DNA of 12,391 nucleotides from assembly GCA_905203195.1 (NCBI GenBank), contig CAJKVD010000005.1, forward strand, positions 1 through 12,391. Direction: 5' to 3'. The stretch is from an uncultured Clostridium sp. (GTDB lineage: Bacteria; Bacillota; Clostridia; TANB77; CAG-508). This document shows positions 5,735 through 11,357 of this stretch, piece after piece; within the stretch, counting starts at the first letter, position 1, and each line of letters opens with the position of its first letter. The notes under the pieces are model-generated. The model did not search any database and was not told the origin of the DNA. It saw nothing but the letters and a program-made list of their open reading frames with translations. The translations under genes were made by a program, and so were the position numbers.

Positions 5735-6454
5735 TTAGTTTTGATAATTGATTACTACATTTAAATCATTTATTAAGCTATTGACTAATTCATCTATATC
5801 CTCACATTCGCCACTTTGTTCAAGTAACTCTTTTGTTTTTTTCAATGCTCTTAAGTTAGTTTTCAATCTCTTAAAAATATCATTTCTCGTAATATTCATT
5901 GTTGTATTTTGTTGTGAAGAGGTACTGTTGTTTTGTTCAACTTTAGCAATCACTTTTGCAACACCTCTTCCACTCATACCAATCTTACTTCCTATCCAAT
6001 CTCTTTTTGTTCCGCTTGGTCTTTCTTCCAAACTACTATAAATTTCTTCCCACAATTTAATTTCATGATATCTAACTTCCATGCTCTTTTTACGTTGAAC
6101 ATTATTAGACATTATCAATGCCTTTTCTTCATTTTCATTTTGTGGTTTTTCAACAATAGATAAATTAATGTATCCATCTCCTTTACCCTCTTCTAGAAGT
6201 TTAGATATAGCTAAATAACGTGTATGTCCACCTAGTAGAGTATAACGACAACCATCAATATCGCCATTTTCATCAAAATCATCAAGGTATGCAATCGCAT
6301 TTTCCATTTGTCCATTTTCCAAAATAGATTCTTTCAAACTGTTGATAACATCATCTTGATATTCATAAAAATTGAGCTTGTTCATTCTTACTTCTTGAAT
6401 ATTAACTCTTTGTACTGTTCCTAAATCCCTACTCATTGATTCAAATAAACTCAT
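5735..6454 (-). CDS. ParB/RepB/Spo0J-family N-terminal domain protein
   Basis: This 239-aa protein has a ParB-like N-terminal domain: VNIQEVRMNKLNFY (17-30), then SLKESILENGQMENAI, and the box LLGGHTRYLAISKL (73-86), matching the GxHRR-type motif that binds CTP in ParB proteins. The middle carries a probable helix-turn-helix (RDWIGSKIGMSGRGVAKVIA, about 141-160), followed by a polar linker (NNSTSSQQN) and a helical C-terminus. Start: ATG at 6454 with AAAGGAGA upstream. A longer frame to 6502 would run into leader copy D and is rejected. No parA partner is visible. It may be a partition protein or a mobile-element regulator of the ParB type, rather than a chromosomal Spo0J. Confidence 0.9.
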   Translation of the reverse strand: MSLFESMSRDLGTVQRVNIQEVRMNKLNFYEYQDDVINSLKESILENGQMENAIAYLDDFDENGDIDGCRYTLLGGHTRYLAISKLLEEGKGDGYINLSIVEKPQNENEEKALIMSNNVQRKKSMEVRYHEIKLWEEIYSSLEERPSGTKRDWIGSKIGMSGRGVAKVIAKVEQNNSTSSQQNTTMNITRNDIFKRLKTNLRALKKTKELLEQSGECEDIDELVNSLINDLNVVINYQN

Positions 6455-6487
6455 AATTATTATCTCCTTTTTTGATTTAAACTTTAC

Positions 6488-6585
6488 ACTTTCTAAAAGC
6501 ACTATTGGATGAAAAAGAACAAGGTGGAGACGTGGAACGTACTACCTTGTTATTGATCAGACAATAGTGAATGTTCGGAGACATT
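6488..6585 (-). repeat. Structured leader family, copy D
   Basis: Outer stem CACTATTG/CAATAGTG, with compensatory changes relative to CACTAGTA/TACTAGTG. Inner stem AACAAGGT/ACCTTGTT. Apical minus-strand hairpin ACGT-TCC-ACGT flanked by AGT and CTCC. The terminal motif is GTTCGGAGAC. The tail is GTGTAAAGTTTAAATC, then AAAAAAGGAG. Confidence 0.9.
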
Positions 6586-6599
6586 AGATTTTTAACCCA

Positions 6600-6626
6600 A
6601 AACAAAAAGATGGAACAAGTTCCATC
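6600..6626 (-). terminator. Intrinsic terminator ending the three-gene unit
   Basis: Minus strand GATGGAAC-TT-GTTCCATC palindrome (6626-6609) directly after the stop codon, followed by TTTTTGTTTT. Confidence 0.88.
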
Positions 6627-6860
6627 CTATTTCTCATGTTTTGAAATCATTTTTTCATTTTCCATCTTCATAATATTTAATTTTTTAATTTTTTTATTAT
6701 TCATTAATCCTATCTCACTTGCTAATGAAAGCATCCCATCAATTCGATCTATTGTTGCATATTCACTAACAGTATCAATAATCTTTACCTTTTTTAAGGT
6801 TATTAGTTGGCTTTCTAATTCTTCTTTTACATATTTGTACGCTCTTTTACTTCTCTTCAT
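6627..6860 (-). CDS. Small basic helical protein, unknown
   Basis: A 77-aa lysine-rich protein beginning MKRSKRAYKYVKEEL. It is predicted mostly helical, with no cysteines or membrane segment, and is not recognised. ATG at 6860 is chosen because AAGGAGATAAGAAA precedes it; an in-frame ATG at 6920 would overlap the upstream gene and has no ribosome binding site. It is the last gene of the unit under leader E, 40 nt after zinc-ribbon gene 2, with no leader copy between them. A shared transcript with the zinc-ribbon paralogue is therefore likely. Confidence 0.7.
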   Translation of the reverse strand: MKRSKRAYKYVKEELESQLITLKKVKIIDTVSEYATIDRIDGMLSLASEIGLMNNKKIKKLNIMKMENEKMISKHEK

Positions 6861-6900
6861 TTTCTTATCTCCTTGGTTTATATTGTAAACAGTAATATAA

Positions 6901-7512
6901 CTATCCGCAATATTCTTCAAATAATAGTAAATATTTAATTGGTGCTTTGTCCTTTACTTTTTTTATTAATTTCTTATTTTCTTTTTTTATTTCTTCTTCT
7001 AATTTTTCTATATTGCTTTCGTACCTTTCAATTGTTTTCTTTGTTGTTTCACTTCTTAAATCTGTTCTACATAACGGACAAGTACAATTGTTGATATATT
7101 CCTTATTGATTTTTGATTCACACGTTGGGCATGTTACTAATTTTGCTTTGAAGTTTTTTACATTAGTTTTACGATAATATTCAAGAAGCTTTTCATTTTC
7201 TTTTTCTTTTCTTGCTTCTAAATTTTCAATTTTCTTTGTTTTCTTAATACTTCTTAAATCTACATCTCTAAATGCCACAATAGGGTTATACTTTCGTTCC
7301 CAATTGAATGTGTCCAAATAACTGTCAGCATCTTCATAACAATCGAAAATTCTTTCGCTCATTTTCTTAATTGGTCGCTGTTCATCTCCTAAATTTGAAA
7401 ATTCTCTTGTATCCCCATTATTTCTTACTGTACTTCTAATATAATCATGCGCATATGCTAAATCCTTTTTTGACATTCCATTTAAAATTAATTCTCCATT
7501 TAACCAACTCAT
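6901..7512 (-). CDS. Zinc-ribbon protein with C-terminal coiled coil (paralogue 2)
   Basis: A 203-aa paralogue of the protein at 4958-5566. It starts MSWLNGELILNGMS and has the region YAHDYIRS...FSNLGDEQRP. A long charged helix (about 88-115) is expanded relative to the paralogue. CPTC (128-131) and CPLC (145-148) form the zinc ribbon. A coiled coil KKTIERYESNIEKLEEEI (about 158-180) is followed by the end KYLLLFEEY. The four cysteines keep the same spacing in both proteins (CxxC-x13-CxxC), supporting a real metal site. ATG at 7512 follows CCTAAAGGAGAAAA. It is the middle gene of a three-gene unit. The function is unknown. Confidence 0.82.
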   Translation of the reverse strand: MSWLNGELILNGMSKKDLAYAHDYIRSTVRNNGDTREFSNLGDEQRPIKKMSERIFDCYEDADSYLDTFNWERKYNPIVAFRDVDLRSIKKTKKIENLEARKEKENEKLLEYYRKTNVKNFKAKLVTCPTCESKINKEYINNCTCPLCRTDLRSETTKKTIERYESNIEKLEEEIKKENKKLIKKVKDKAPIKYLLLFEEYCG

Positions 7513-7519
7513 TATTTTT

Positions 7520-7538
7520 TCTCCTTTAGGGGTTACCT
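7520..7538 (-). promoter_or_regulatory. Repeated intercistronic hairpin and ribosome binding site
   Basis: Minus strand AGGTAACCCCTAAAGGAGA before zinc-ribbon gene 2. The 15-nt AACCCCTAAAGGAGA is identical to that before the gene at 7990-8385. A short AGG...CCT hairpin abuts the ribosome binding site. Confidence 0.5.
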
Positions 7539-7560
7539 ATTTCTTATTAAATATAAATTC

Positions 7561-7752
7561 TTATTCTTCTACATTTAAAATTAAAGTATTATCTTTGATG
7601 TTAAATGTTTTTATATCCATATTTAAAATTTCTTGTGGTAATGAATCCACGTATCCTTTAAAGATATTTTTCATCTTATTGTACGAAAAAACTTCTACAA
7701 CTGTACGTTCATTAACTATTTTAATAGTCATATCTACAACTCTATCCATCAT
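7561..7752 (-). CDS. Small unknown protein
   Basis: A 63-aa protein, MMDRVVDMTIKIVNERTVVE through to TFNIKDNTLILNVEE. The pattern suggests alternating beta strands (MTIKIV, TVVEVF, TLILNV) with one helix, and it has no cysteines or membrane segment. It is not recognised. The start is ATG at 7752 or the adjacent ATG at 7749; AAAGGAGAAAAT serves both. It is the first gene after leader copy E and 48 nt before zinc-ribbon gene 2, so it probably shares its mRNA. Confidence 0.7.
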   Translation of the reverse strand: MMDRVVDMTIKIVNERTVVEVFSYNKMKNIFKGYVDSLPQEILNMDIKTFNIKDNTLILNVEE

Positions 7753-7780
7753 ATTTTCTCCTTTGTTTTATATTATTGAG

Positions 7781-7889
7781 GCTTTTCCCTTGCCTCACCT
7801 TCTAAAAGCACCAGGAACGAAAAAAGCAAGGTGGAGACTTGTACGACCTTGCTTTTTTAATCAGTGAACTGGTGAATGTTCGTAGACTT
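7781..7889 (-). repeat. Structured leader family, copy E, with a GAGGC/GCCTC tail hairpin
   Basis: Core 7797-7889. Outer stem CACCAG/CTGGTG (7809-7814 with 7869-7874). Inner stem of 13 bp, AAAAAAGCAAGGT with its complement (7820-7832 with 7846-7858). The apical minus-strand sequence is CGT-AC-AA-GT-CTCC. The terminal motif is GTTCGTAGAC. The tail differs from copies B, C, D and G: on the minus strand GAGGC-AAGGGAAAA-GCCTC forms an extra hairpin before the ribosome binding site. Confidence 0.88.
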
Positions 7890-7897
7890 TACCTTAA

Positions 7898-7932
7898 ATA
7901 AAAAAATTAAGATGGAACAAGTTCCATCTTAA
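7898..7932 (-). terminator. Intrinsic terminator after the gene at 7990-8385
   Basis: A perfect 26-nt palindrome at 7907-7932 centred on GATGGAACAAGTTCCATC, followed on the minus strand by ATTTTTTTAT. The 57 nt between it and the stop codon hold no recognisable gene. Confidence 0.88.
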
Positions 7933-7989
7933 CGTGTATTTTCATTTATATTCACTCATATTCATATTCTTCATCTAAAATTATAATAT

Positions 7990-8385
7990 CTATTGTTCAT
8001 CTTTTTCATTTAAAGAGTTAACAAATTTGGCTAAACTTTCAACTTTATCTAAAAAGTCAGTTCTTCTGCTCCAGTTTATTTCTAAATCTACATAAGTGCA
8101 ACATTTTTGAAGTTGATTTGGTGTAATATGAGTTAATTCTTTACCTAAATAAGAACAAATATCATCTTGAAATTCTTTTTCTTTGTTTGCCATTTCTTTG
8201 TTATATTTATCTATTATAGCATCTCTTTCTTCATTTAATTTTTTTACTAATTCTCTATTTTCTCTAATAGTCAAGTCTTCATCTAAAATTGCATCTTCTT
8301 TATAACGTTTTGTTGTTGGATATTCTGCGTCAAAATCATCATAATATCTTGTGTCGATTTTTTCTAAAATTTCTTCTCTATTCAT
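7990..8385 (-). CDS. Unknown charged helical protein
   Basis: A 131-aa protein, MNREEILEKIDTRYYDDFDA at the start. Residues 40-75 form a highly charged helix, probably a coiled coil (ENRELVKKLNEERDAIIDKY). The end is NWSRRTDFLDKVESLAKF plus an acidic tail. A CC pair lies at about 94-95. It is not recognised, and no membrane segment or signal is present. ATG at 8385 has AAAGGAGAAAGAAA upstream, preceded by the repeated AACCCCTAAAGGAGA segment. It is the second gene of the leader F unit, 33 nt after the 60-aa gene. Confidence 0.72.
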   Translation of the reverse strand: MNREEILEKIDTRYYDDFDAEYPTTKRYKEDAILDEDLTIRENRELVKKLNEERDAIIDKYNKEMANKEKEFQDDICSYLGKELTHITPNQLQKCCTYVDLEINWSRRTDFLDKVESLAKFVNSLNEKDEQ

Positions 8386-8391
8386 TTTCTT

Positions 8392-8411
8392 TCTCCTTTA
8401 GGGGTTCACCC
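8392..8411 (-). promoter_or_regulatory. Repeated intercistronic hairpin and ribosome binding site
   Basis: Minus strand GGGTGAACCCCTAAAGGAGA. GGG-TGAA-CCC forms a short hairpin next to the ribosome binding site. The 15-nt AACCCCTAAAGGAGA is identical to the one before zinc-ribbon gene 2. Confidence 0.5.
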
Positions 8412-8418
8412 TTTTTAT

Positions 8419-8601
8419 TTAGATATATAAGATAACTTCATCTTTAGTAATTGTCATTGAATTAGATTTTTTGAAATCTGTTAGGTGGTGAATTACTGTG
8501 CCAATTGTTTGATGCCCCCACCATTGAGGAAATTGCTTTTTAAATTCATTAGCCATTCCTCTTATAGTGGCTGCTCCATTTCTTTTAAATCTTATTTCCA
8601 T
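8419..8601 (-). CDS. Small protein, possible winged-helix character
   Basis: A 60-aa protein that starts MEIRFKRNGAATIRGMANEF and then has PQWWGHQTIGTVIHHL and a strand-like end (MTITKDEVILYI). The helix-turn-helix-then-strand pattern could be a small DNA-binding fold, but no family is recognised. ATG at 8601 has AAAGGAG 10 nt upstream, a slightly long spacing. It is the first gene after leader copy F. Confidence 0.65.
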   Translation of the reverse strand: MEIRFKRNGAATIRGMANEFKKQFPQWWGHQTIGTVIHHLTDFKKSNSMTITKDEVILYI

Positions 8602-8646
8602 TATGCCTTTACTCCTTTATTCAATATTTGATTTTCCCTCGCCTCG

Positions 8647-8739
8647 TTTTCTAAAAGCACCAGGAGCGAAAAAAGCAAGGTGGAGACTTGTACGACCTTG
8701 CTTTTTAGATCAGCGAACTGGTGAATGTTCGTAGACATT
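8647..8739 (-). repeat. Structured leader family, copy F
   Basis: Outer stem CACCAG/CTGGTG. Inner stem AAAAAGCAAGGT with ACCTTGCTTTTT. The apical minus-strand sequence is CGT-AC-AA-GT-CTCC. The terminal motif is GTTCGTAGAC. The tail reads GAGGCGAGGGAAAATC, so the tail hairpin seen in copies E, I and J is degenerate here (GCCTC has become ATC). Confidence 0.9.
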
Positions 8740-8740
8740 T

Positions 8741-8780
8741 GTTTTAAAAACAATAAGATGGAACAAGTTCCATCCTATTG
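8741..8780 (-). terminator. Intrinsic terminator overlapping the stop of the 192-aa gene
   Basis: GATGGAACAAGTTCCATC (8757-8774), extended by CAATA/TATTG across one mismatch. On the minus strand TTATTGTTTTTA follows. The upstream arm includes the last codon and stop of the 192-aa gene. Confidence 0.87.
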
Positions 8781-9353
8781 TTCAAAAAATTTATACATTA
8801 GCTCCCTTCTTTCGTCTTTTCCCATAATCTTTAATTCTTCCAACGATATATCACAATTAGATAAAAAATATGATATATCTTCAACGGTGAGTCGTTCGCC
8901 AGTTTTGTCATTTTCATCAAGATAGATTTCATAAGCAATCTCAATAATCTCTTTTGCTTTTTTATAATTAAAGTCATATGATTTTGATAAATGATTTATT
9001 TCGATTTTCTTATTCAAATCAATATCATTATTGGTATTTTCTATATAACAACAAATTGCCTCTTCTTTGATAGACGTATAAATAAGACTGAACTCCCATC
9101 CTTGATTATTACTATTAATACCTTTTGCAACATTATATATTTTTGATATGTCATTTTGTAAAACAGCAATATTCTTTTCATAATCTCTTTTGATGACACT
9201 GAATGAAGTATCACCAACATAAACTTTATTTATATCTTTATTCATTTCATTTAACATTCTTTTTGATTTTCTACCACAAAAGTTAGATAAATCTTCTAAT
9301 GCAGTTGGATGACACTCAAACCATTCAACCATTTTATTTTTTAAATTATCCAT
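8775..9353 (-). CDS. Unknown 192-aa soluble protein
   Basis: The protein starts MDNLKNKMVEWFECHPTALE. It has a middle segment with strand-like ICCYIEN, then EINHLSKSYDFNYKKAKEII and an acidic helical end containing ISYFLSNCDISLEELKIMG. It has scattered cysteines but no CxxC pair, signal or membrane segment. No family is recognised. ATG at 9353 has AAGGAAGGTAAAAGAAA upstream. It is the second gene of the leader G unit, 19 nt after the 65-aa gene, so the two are co-transcribed. Confidence 0.75.
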   Translation of the reverse strand: MDNLKNKMVEWFECHPTALEDLSNFCGRKSKRMLNEMNKDINKVYVGDTSFSVIKRDYEKNIAVLQNDISKIYNVAKGINSNNQGWEFSLIYTSIKEEAICCYIENTNNDIDLNKKIEINHLSKSYDFNYKKAKEIIEIAYEIYLDENDKTGERLTVEDISYFLSNCDISLEELKIMGKDERRELMYKFFEQ

Positions 9354-9372
9354 TTTCTTTTACCTTCCTTAA

Positions 9373-9570
9373 TTAAAATTTTCTTAATTTCATAGATGCA
9401 AGTTTTGCATTAATATCAACAAGGTCATAATATTCATTTTTTAATTCTTGCTTTATATTTTCTCCTCTATTGTTCTTAAATGATGTATTCCACTCTTTCA
9501 AAACGTGTTTCATTTTTTCATTGATTAATTGTTTAGTAAAATTGAATTTGCTTGTTTCTAGTCTTCTCAT
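9373..9570 (-). CDS. Small basic helical protein, unknown
   Basis: A 65-aa lysine- and asparagine-rich protein that starts MRRLETSKFNFTKQLINEKM and ends DINAKLASMKLRKF. It is probably helical with no membrane segment, and is not recognised. ATG at 9570 has AGAGGAAC 4-7 nt upstream. It is the first gene after leader copy G. Confidence 0.68.
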   Translation of the reverse strand: MRRLETSKFNFTKQLINEKMKHVLKEWNTSFKNNRGENIKQELKNEYYDLVDINAKLASMKLRKF

Positions 9571-9601
9571 TTTAGTTCCTCTTTTGTTAATTAAACTTTA
9601 C

Positions 9602-9698
9602 ACTTTCTAAAAGCACTAGTAGATGAGAAATAACAAGGTGGAGACGGAACGTACTACCTTGCTTATTGATCAGATACTAGTGAATGTTCGTAGACATT
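9602..9698 (-). repeat. Structured leader family, copy G
   Basis: Outer stem CACTAGTA/TACTAGTG. Inner stem AATAACAAGGT with ACCTTGCTTATT (one bulged C). Apical minus-strand hairpin ACG-TTC-CGT flanked by AGT and CTCC. The terminal motif is GTTCGTAGAC. The tail GTGTAAAGTTTAATTAAC is of the copy C kind. Confidence 0.9.
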
Positions 9699-9703
9699 GG
9701 TTC

Positions 9704-9734
9704 TAAAATAAAAAAAGATGGAACAAATTCCATC
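9704..9734 (-). terminator. Intrinsic terminator after the relE-like gene
   Basis: Minus strand GATGGAA-TTTG-TTCCATC (9734-9717) followed by TTTTTTTATTTTA. It lies 30 nt after the toxin stop and ends the toxin-antitoxin transcript before leader G. Confidence 0.87.
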
Positions 9735-9764
9735 TTCGCAATAATATCGTAATTATATCAATTG

Positions 9765-10091
9765 TTATTTTTGAGAAGTTATCCTTTTATAAGCTTCCTT
9801 ATACACTTGTTCATCTTTTCTAGCTCCAATAACTATAATTGTCATTTTACCATCTAATTCAACTAGCTCATAAACAATTCTAATTCCTGATTTTTTCAAG
9901 ACGACTTTATATAATCCTGTTAAGTCCACATTATTTTTATTACCTAAAGGCTTACCATAACCATTTTTAAAAATAGACACAGGATTCTTTTTTACTTTTT
10001 TTATTGCTTGTAATACTTGTTTTCGCAAAGAACCATCTAATTCCTTTAAGTCTTTACGAGAATCGTCAGTCCATTCTACTTCCCATTCCAT
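9765..10091 (-). CDS. RelE/ParE-superfamily mRNA interferase toxin
   Basis: A 108-aa protein beginning MEWEVEWTDDSRKDLKELD. It has the RelE-fold order: strand, two helices (to about 35), then KPLGNKNNVDLTGLYKVVLKK (about 46-66), IRIVYELVELDGKMTIIVIGARKDEQVYKEAYKRI. The GLYK and RIVYEL segments are the usual core strands with basic residues. RelE-type toxins cut mRNA in the ribosome. The chosen start is ATG at 10091, 1 nt after the antitoxin stop; a TTG at 10106 within the antitoxin gene is possible but less likely. Such coupling is typical of phd/yefM-relE pairs. Confidence 0.92.
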   Translation of the reverse strand: MEWEVEWTDDSRKDLKELDGSLRKQVLQAIKKVKKNPVSIFKNGYGKPLGNKNNVDLTGLYKVVLKKSGIRIVYELVELDGKMTIIVIGARKDEQVYKEAYKRITSQK

Positions 10092-10092
10092 A

Positions 10093-10416
10093 TTATTCAA
10101 ACTCAATTTCTTCTTCGTTTAAGTCGTCTTCACTAATACCAAATTCTTCCATAATTTGTTTTTGCGAATATCTTTTTCCATTATCTTGAGCAATTCTTTC
10201 TTGAGCCATTTCATAAAGTTTAGCATCTTCAATTTTTTCAATAAGGTTTAAATAATCTTCTGGAGATATCAATATACATTCTGGAACATTGTTCTTTATA
10301 ACAATTTTTGTACCATTCTTTTTTACATCATCAAATATCTTTCCTGCTAGTCCTTTATTAAATAATGATATTGAAACTGTACTTTTTAAAAGATTCGCTA
10401 TATTTCTAATTTCCAT
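10093..10416 (-). CDS. Phd/YefM-family antitoxin
   Basis: A 107-aa protein with a Phd/YefM N-terminal DNA-binding and dimerisation domain. It shows IANLLKSTVSISLFNKGLAG (5-24), IFDDVKKNGTKIVIKNNVPE and the landmark ILISPEDYLNLIEKIEDA (48-65). An acidic C-terminus (DDLNEEEIEFE) is expected to wrap the toxin. It is longer than most members because of the extra 65-107 segment. ATG at 10416 has AAGGATGGTGA upstream. The promoter at 10438-10466 overlaps palindromes at 10462-10506, fitting autorepression. This pair is the only transcription unit in the 2677-12228 tract with a clear promoter of its own. Confidence 0.93.
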   Translation of the reverse strand: MEIRNIANLLKSTVSISLFNKGLAGKIFDDVKKNGTKIVIKNNVPECILISPEDYLNLIEKIEDAKLYEMAQERIAQDNGKRYSQKQIMEEFGISEDDLNEEEIEFE

Positions 10417-10437
10417 AGTATCACCATCCTTACAACT

Positions 10438-10466
10438 ATTATATTATTCAATTAATAAAACATCAA
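10438..10466 (-). promoter_or_regulatory. Promoter of the phd-relE pair
   Basis: Minus strand TTGATG (10466-10461), 17-nt spacer, TATAAT (10443-10438). This is close to consensus and lies 22 nt before the start codon. Confidence 0.82.
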
Positions 10467-10506
10467 TAAATTTATTGATATATTTATTGATATATTTATC
10501 AATACT
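10462..10506. promoter_or_regulatory. Probable antitoxin operator palindromes
   Basis: ATCAATAAATTTATTGAT (10462-10479) is a perfect 18-bp palindrome overlapping the -35 region. Beyond it TTTATTGATATA occurs twice and TTGATA faces TATCAA. Spaced inverted TTGAT/ATCAA half-sites next to a promoter fit cooperative binding by a Phd/YefM antitoxin. Confidence 0.65.
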
Positions 10507-10599
10507 CGATAATATTCTTATAATAATAATCTTAACAATATTACTGCTCAATAAACATAATAATTAAAAAACTTAAGAAAATTCTTTTTCCTCCTTTCC
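10507..10599. other. Gene-free stretch containing an orphan ribosome binding site
   Basis: Between the antitoxin operator and leader copy H there is no gene. On the minus strand GGAAAGGAGG (about 10599-10590) is a strong ribosome binding site, but the frames after it close quickly: the first ATG gives MFIEQ and a stop. It looks like the remains of a unit whose gene was lost or replaced by the phd-relE module. Confidence 0.55.
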
Positions 10600-10691
10600 A
10601 CTTTCTAAAAGCACCAGGAGTGATAAAAACAAGGTGGAGACTTTGTACTACCTTGTTTTTTCTAATGATCTGGTGAATGTTCGTAGACATT
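10600..10691 (-). repeat. Structured leader family, copy H (no gene behind it)
   Basis: Outer stem CACCAG/CTGGTG. Inner stem AAAAACAAGGT with ACCTTGTTTTT. The apical minus-strand sequence is AGT-AC-AAA-GT-CTCC. The terminal motif is GTTCGTAGAC. It is nearly identical to copy J. The tail is short (AGTGGAAAGGAGG), without either of the two usual tail types. Confidence 0.9.
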
Positions 10692-10694
10692 ACC

Positions 10695-10730
10695 ACAAAG
10701 AAAATAAGATGGAACAAGTTCCATCTTATT
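10695..10730 (-). terminator. Intrinsic terminator at the end of the 104-aa gene
   Basis: A perfect 28-nt palindrome at 10703-10730 centred on GATGGAACAAGTTCCATC, followed on the minus strand by TTCTTTG. The T-tract is modest. It overlaps the stop codon of the 104-aa gene. Confidence 0.83.
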
Positions 10731-11043
10731 ACGCATTCACTAACATTTGTGAAGTAAACAAAGCAACTAATTCTTCAACTTTTGGCGAAACATTACTTAC
10801 TAAATTCATTATCATTTCTTTTTCATCATCATATTCTTCAATAGGACATTTATATTCACATTCCATTTCAAAGATAACATTGTTTTCTTCTTTACAAGTA
10901 GTTCGAAACCACAGCATTATTTTATCATTCTTAAGACTATAACTTACACTCATTATACAATTTACATTTTCAACATTTCTTACCTTTTTTTCAGTTGAAT
11001 TTAATTTTACATTTAATAAAGTGGTATTATTACTATTTATCAT
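10729..11043 (-). CDS. Unknown 104-aa protein
   Basis: The protein starts MINSNNTTLLNVKLNSTEKK. It continues with strand-rich segments (CIMSVSYSLKNDKIMLWFRT, NVIFEMECEYKCPIEEY) and a C-terminal helix (IMNLVSNVSPKVEELVALFT). It has a few cysteines but no clear metal site, and no signal or membrane segment. It is not recognised. The start is ATG at 11043, 8 nt after GGAG; the in-frame ATG at 11052 overlaps that site. Its ribosome binding site follows the stop of the 40-aa membrane peptide within 1-2 nt, so the two are coupled. Confidence 0.75.
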   Translation of the reverse strand: MINSNNTTLLNVKLNSTEKKVRNVENVNCIMSVSYSLKNDKIMLWFRTTCKEENNVIFEMECEYKCPIEEYDDEKEMIMNLVSNVSPKVEELVALFTSQMLVNA

Positions 11044-11057
11044 CTTCTTCATCTCCT

Positions 11058-11180
11058 TTAAAAAAGCATATCCAATATACCATTGACAAATAAAACAACA
11101 ATTTTCGAAGCAATCAAACTACAACCCATGAGAGTTAAAAGTCCTTTACCACTTAAATTTTCAAATTTTAAATTTTCCAT
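11058..11180 (-). CDS. 40-aa single-pass membrane peptide
   Basis: ATG at 11180 to TAA at 11060-11058 encodes MENLKFENLSGKGLLTLMGC, then SLIASKIVVLFVNGILDMLF. GGAGGATAATATA precedes the start at ideal spacing. Residues 14-40 are hydrophobic and would cross the membrane once, leaving a short charged N-terminus. The stop TAA is joined to the ribosome binding site of the next gene. It is the first gene after leader copy I. The function is unknown; holin-like, toxin or accessory peptide roles cannot be told apart. Confidence 0.72.
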   Translation of the reverse strand: MENLKFENLSGKGLLTLMGCSLIASKIVVLFVNGILDMLF

Positions 11181-11201
11181 TATATTATCCTCCATATTTT
11201 T

Positions 11202-11320
11202 CTAAGGCTTTTCCCTTGCCTCACTTTCTAAAAGCACTATTGGATGTGAGATAACAAGGTGAAGACGTGAAACGTACTACCTTGTTATTGATCAGACAAT
11301 AGTGAATGTTCGGAGACATT
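11202..11320 (-). repeat. Structured leader family, copy I, mosaic
   Basis: Core 11223-11320. Outer stem CACTATTG/CAATAGTG, inner stem ATAACAAGGT with its complement, and apical minus-strand hairpin ACGT-TTC-ACGT, all as in copy D. The conserved CTCC is CTTC here. The terminal motif is GTTCGGAGAC. The tail, however, is of the copy E/J kind: AGGC-AAGGGAAAA-GCCT on the minus strand. Body and tail therefore come from different subtypes. Confidence 0.9.
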
Positions 11321-11357
11321 TCAAAATTTAGTAGATAATACTAATTATCTACTAAAT
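11321..11357 (-). terminator. Hairpin overlapping the dprA-like stop
   Basis: ATTTAGTAGATAAT (11326-11339) and its exact reverse complement (11344-11357) form a 14-bp stem with a 4-nt loop. It covers the last codons and the stop. The T-tract (TTTTGA) is weak. It replaces the usual GATGGAAC hairpin. Confidence 0.65.

Noticed and set aside
6571..6888. Plus-strand frames at 6571-6888, 8725-8925 and 10634-10942 sharing a KMEQVPSY peptide
   Set aside because: The shared peptide is a translation of the repeated terminator hairpin GATGGAACAAGTTCC; each frame lies antisense to a better-supported gene and lacks a ribosome binding site.
7932..7989. Possible extra peptide after the 131-aa gene (a frame reading ILDEEYEYE)
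   Set aside because: It is in a different frame from the gene, has no start or ribosome binding site, and is too short to support; it may be a remnant.
10289..10567. Plus-strand frame across the antitoxin gene and operator
   Set aside because: It overlaps the Phd/YefM gene and its promoter; the hydrophobic end is translated AT-rich operator repeats.
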